Source: CAYSRJ01 sp964525675 (GTDB lineage Bacteria; Spirochaetota; B62-G9; DRHN01). Taken from it: 14,525 nt of DNA. Below the pieces are notes generated by a model that saw nothing but the letters and a program-made list of their open reading frames with translations, was not told the DNA's origin and did not search any database. Positions 13,414-14,525 of the stretch are shown piece after piece. Where the stretch lies: contig CAZGJW010000064.1 in assembly GCA_964525675.1 (NCBI GenBank), forward strand, positions 1-14,525. Reading direction: 5' to 3'. Position 1 is the stretch's first letter; each line of letters starts with the position of its first letter. A program made the position numbers and the translations under genes.

Positions 13414-14525
13414 CTATCCGGGCAACTCTTCTTCAAGCTTCTGCAGCTCATAGAGCCTCCTATAGTATCCATCCAGCCGCAGCAGTTCGCTGTGCGAACC
13501 GTGCTCGACGATTCTGCCGTCATCGAGTATGATGATTCTGTCGCATTCCTGCACTGTGGAAACCCGGTGAGAAATGATGATGCACGTACGTCCCTCCAGT
13601 TCAGCCTTTATATTCTCGAGCACAACTTTTTCCGTTGCCGCATCAACCGAGGACAGTGCATCATCGAGAATCAAGATATCTGGCTGTTTGATCAATGCCC
13701 GTGCAATCGAAATGCGCTGCCTCTGTCCTCCGGAGAGGGTTACCCCCCGCTCACCGACGAGTGTTTCGTACCCATCGTGAAATCCACCTATCTCACCGTC
13801 GATGGCAACCAATCGCGCGAATCGCTCGATGTCGGACAAAACACGCGCATCATCATCAACTCCGAAGGCTATATTATTTCGAATAGAATCTGAAAAGAGA
13901 AAAGGATCCTGCGGCACATAGCCGATACAGCCGCGAAGCACAGTAAGAGGGATTTGATGGATTTCATGTCCATCGATAGAAATACGCTGCCCTGGTATCG
14001 GAAACAGGCGGAAGAGAAGAGAAATAAGAGTGGATTTTCCGGAACCCGGCTTCCCCATAATCCCTAAAGAAGTGCCAGCAGGCACATACAGCGTAATACC
14101 GCTGAGCACGTTCCGTCCCTCTGCACTGTAACTGAAGGTCAAATCTCTTATATCTATCTCTCCGTAGATCTTCGTTACTCCCGTGTCGACTGTTTTCGAT
14201 TCAACCACATCGGGTATTGCATCCATGAGCTCGAGTATTCTTTTCGATGAGGCAATACCCCTCTGAAGCAGGGTAAACACCCACCCGATGGCTATAACCG
14301 GCCAGATGAGCAGTCCGAGATACATGCTGGAAGAAATGAGCTCGCCGAATGAGAGTGTTCCGGTGATCACGGTTTTACCGCCGACCAGGTACAGTATGGT
14401 CAGTGAGAGATTCGCAAACAGAGTGACAGCGGGGAAGAAGAATCCCCATATCCGTATGAGCTGTATATTCCTATCGACGTATTCGTCACAGGTTGCCTCA
14501 AACTTCTCTTTTTCACACCGTTCCT
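13414..14525 (-). CDS. ABC exporter half-transporter, MdlA/YheI-type subunit, N-terminus outside window
   Basis: About 369 residues are visible and the frame is open at the window edge; the missing part would hold TM1-TM4. The visible portion starts in the coupling-helix region, continues through the last two membrane helices (IWGFFFPAVTLFANLSLTIL, then MYLGLLIWPVIAIGWVFTLL) and ends in a full ATPase domain. Walker A is GKPGSGKST, the signature LSGGQ lies at 13723-13737, and Walker B is ILILDD with Asp where the catalytic Glu should be (13660-13662). The switch histidine is in IISHRVS. Canonical signature plus non-catalytic Walker B is the pattern of MdlA, YheI and TM287 subunits, complementary to the downstream gene. 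Together they should form one heterodimeric exporter in the inner membrane. An in-frame GTG at 14370 is internal and not the start. Confidence 0.92.
   Translation of the reverse strand, partial: ERCEKEKFEATCDEYVDRNIQLIRIWGFFFPAVTLFANLSLTILYLVGGKTVITGTLSFGELISSSMYLGLLIWPVIAIGWVFTLLQRGIASSKRILELMDAIPDVVESKTVDTGVTKIYGEIDIRDLTFSYSAEGRNVLSGITLYVPAGTSLGIMGKPGSGKSTLISLLFRLFPIPGQRISIDGHEIHQIPLTVLRGCIGYVPQDPFLFSDSIRNNIAFGVDDDARVLSDIERFARLVAIDGEIGGFHDGYETLVGERGVTLSGGQRQRISIARALIKQPDILILDDALSSVDAATEKVVLENIKAELEGRTCIIISHRVSTVQECDRIIILDDGRIVEHGSHSELLRLDGYYRRLYELQKLEEELPG

Noticed and set aside
14368..14370. GTG as the start of the second ABC subunit
   Set aside because: The frame is open upstream to the window edge and encodes further exporter sequence, including a membrane helix. 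The true start is outside the window.

Overview
The window looks like chromosomal DNA of a free-living, motile spirochaete of moderate G+C. The best evidence is the flagellar block flgN-flgK-flgL, where FlgK begins with a spirochaete-type N-terminus (GIEMGKKSL, then GHNVSNAETEGYSRQ). The taxonomic call is inference from protein style; there is no rRNA. All twelve genes lie on the minus strand, so transcription runs from high to low coordinates. No stretch above about 190 bases lacks a gene. I see no tRNA, rRNA, CRISPR array, insertion sequence or integrase.

In transcription order the layout is as follows. (1) 14525-11144: two half-transporters of a heterodimeric ABC exporter of the MdlA/MdlB, YheI/YheH type. 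The first is cut by the window edge. (2) 11007-9550: an M20 metallopeptidase of the PepD (aminoacyl-histidine dipeptidase) type. (3) 9497-8510: a two-gene unit of a small CooT-family nickel-binding protein whose stop overlaps the start of a three-part protein. That protein has an N-terminal helical domain, a histidine-rich pentad-repeat linker and a C-terminal TrmO/TsaA methyltransferase domain. (4) 8418-7231: a secreted NagZ-like family 3 glycoside hydrolase. (5) 7152-5926: a GAF plus HD-GYP protein, probably a cyclic-di-GMP phosphodiesterase, with a good sigma-70-like promoter. (6) 5739-3297: transketolase followed by a small cupin. (7) 3175-1: flgN, flgK and flgL, the last running off the window.

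Most of this is housekeeping or motility content. The part furthest from textbook annotation is unit (3). A CooT-like putative nickel protein is translationally coupled to a TrmO-domain protein carrying ten histidines in 36 residues, including HAxx(M/I) repeats. This suggests a metal-linked (nickel or cobalt) role rather than, or in addition to, tRNA m6t6A methylation. Other points of interest are a 125-residue extracytoplasmic insertion in one ABC subunit, two calcium-loop-like motifs in FlgK, and a hairpin at the predicted 5' end of the transketolase mRNA.
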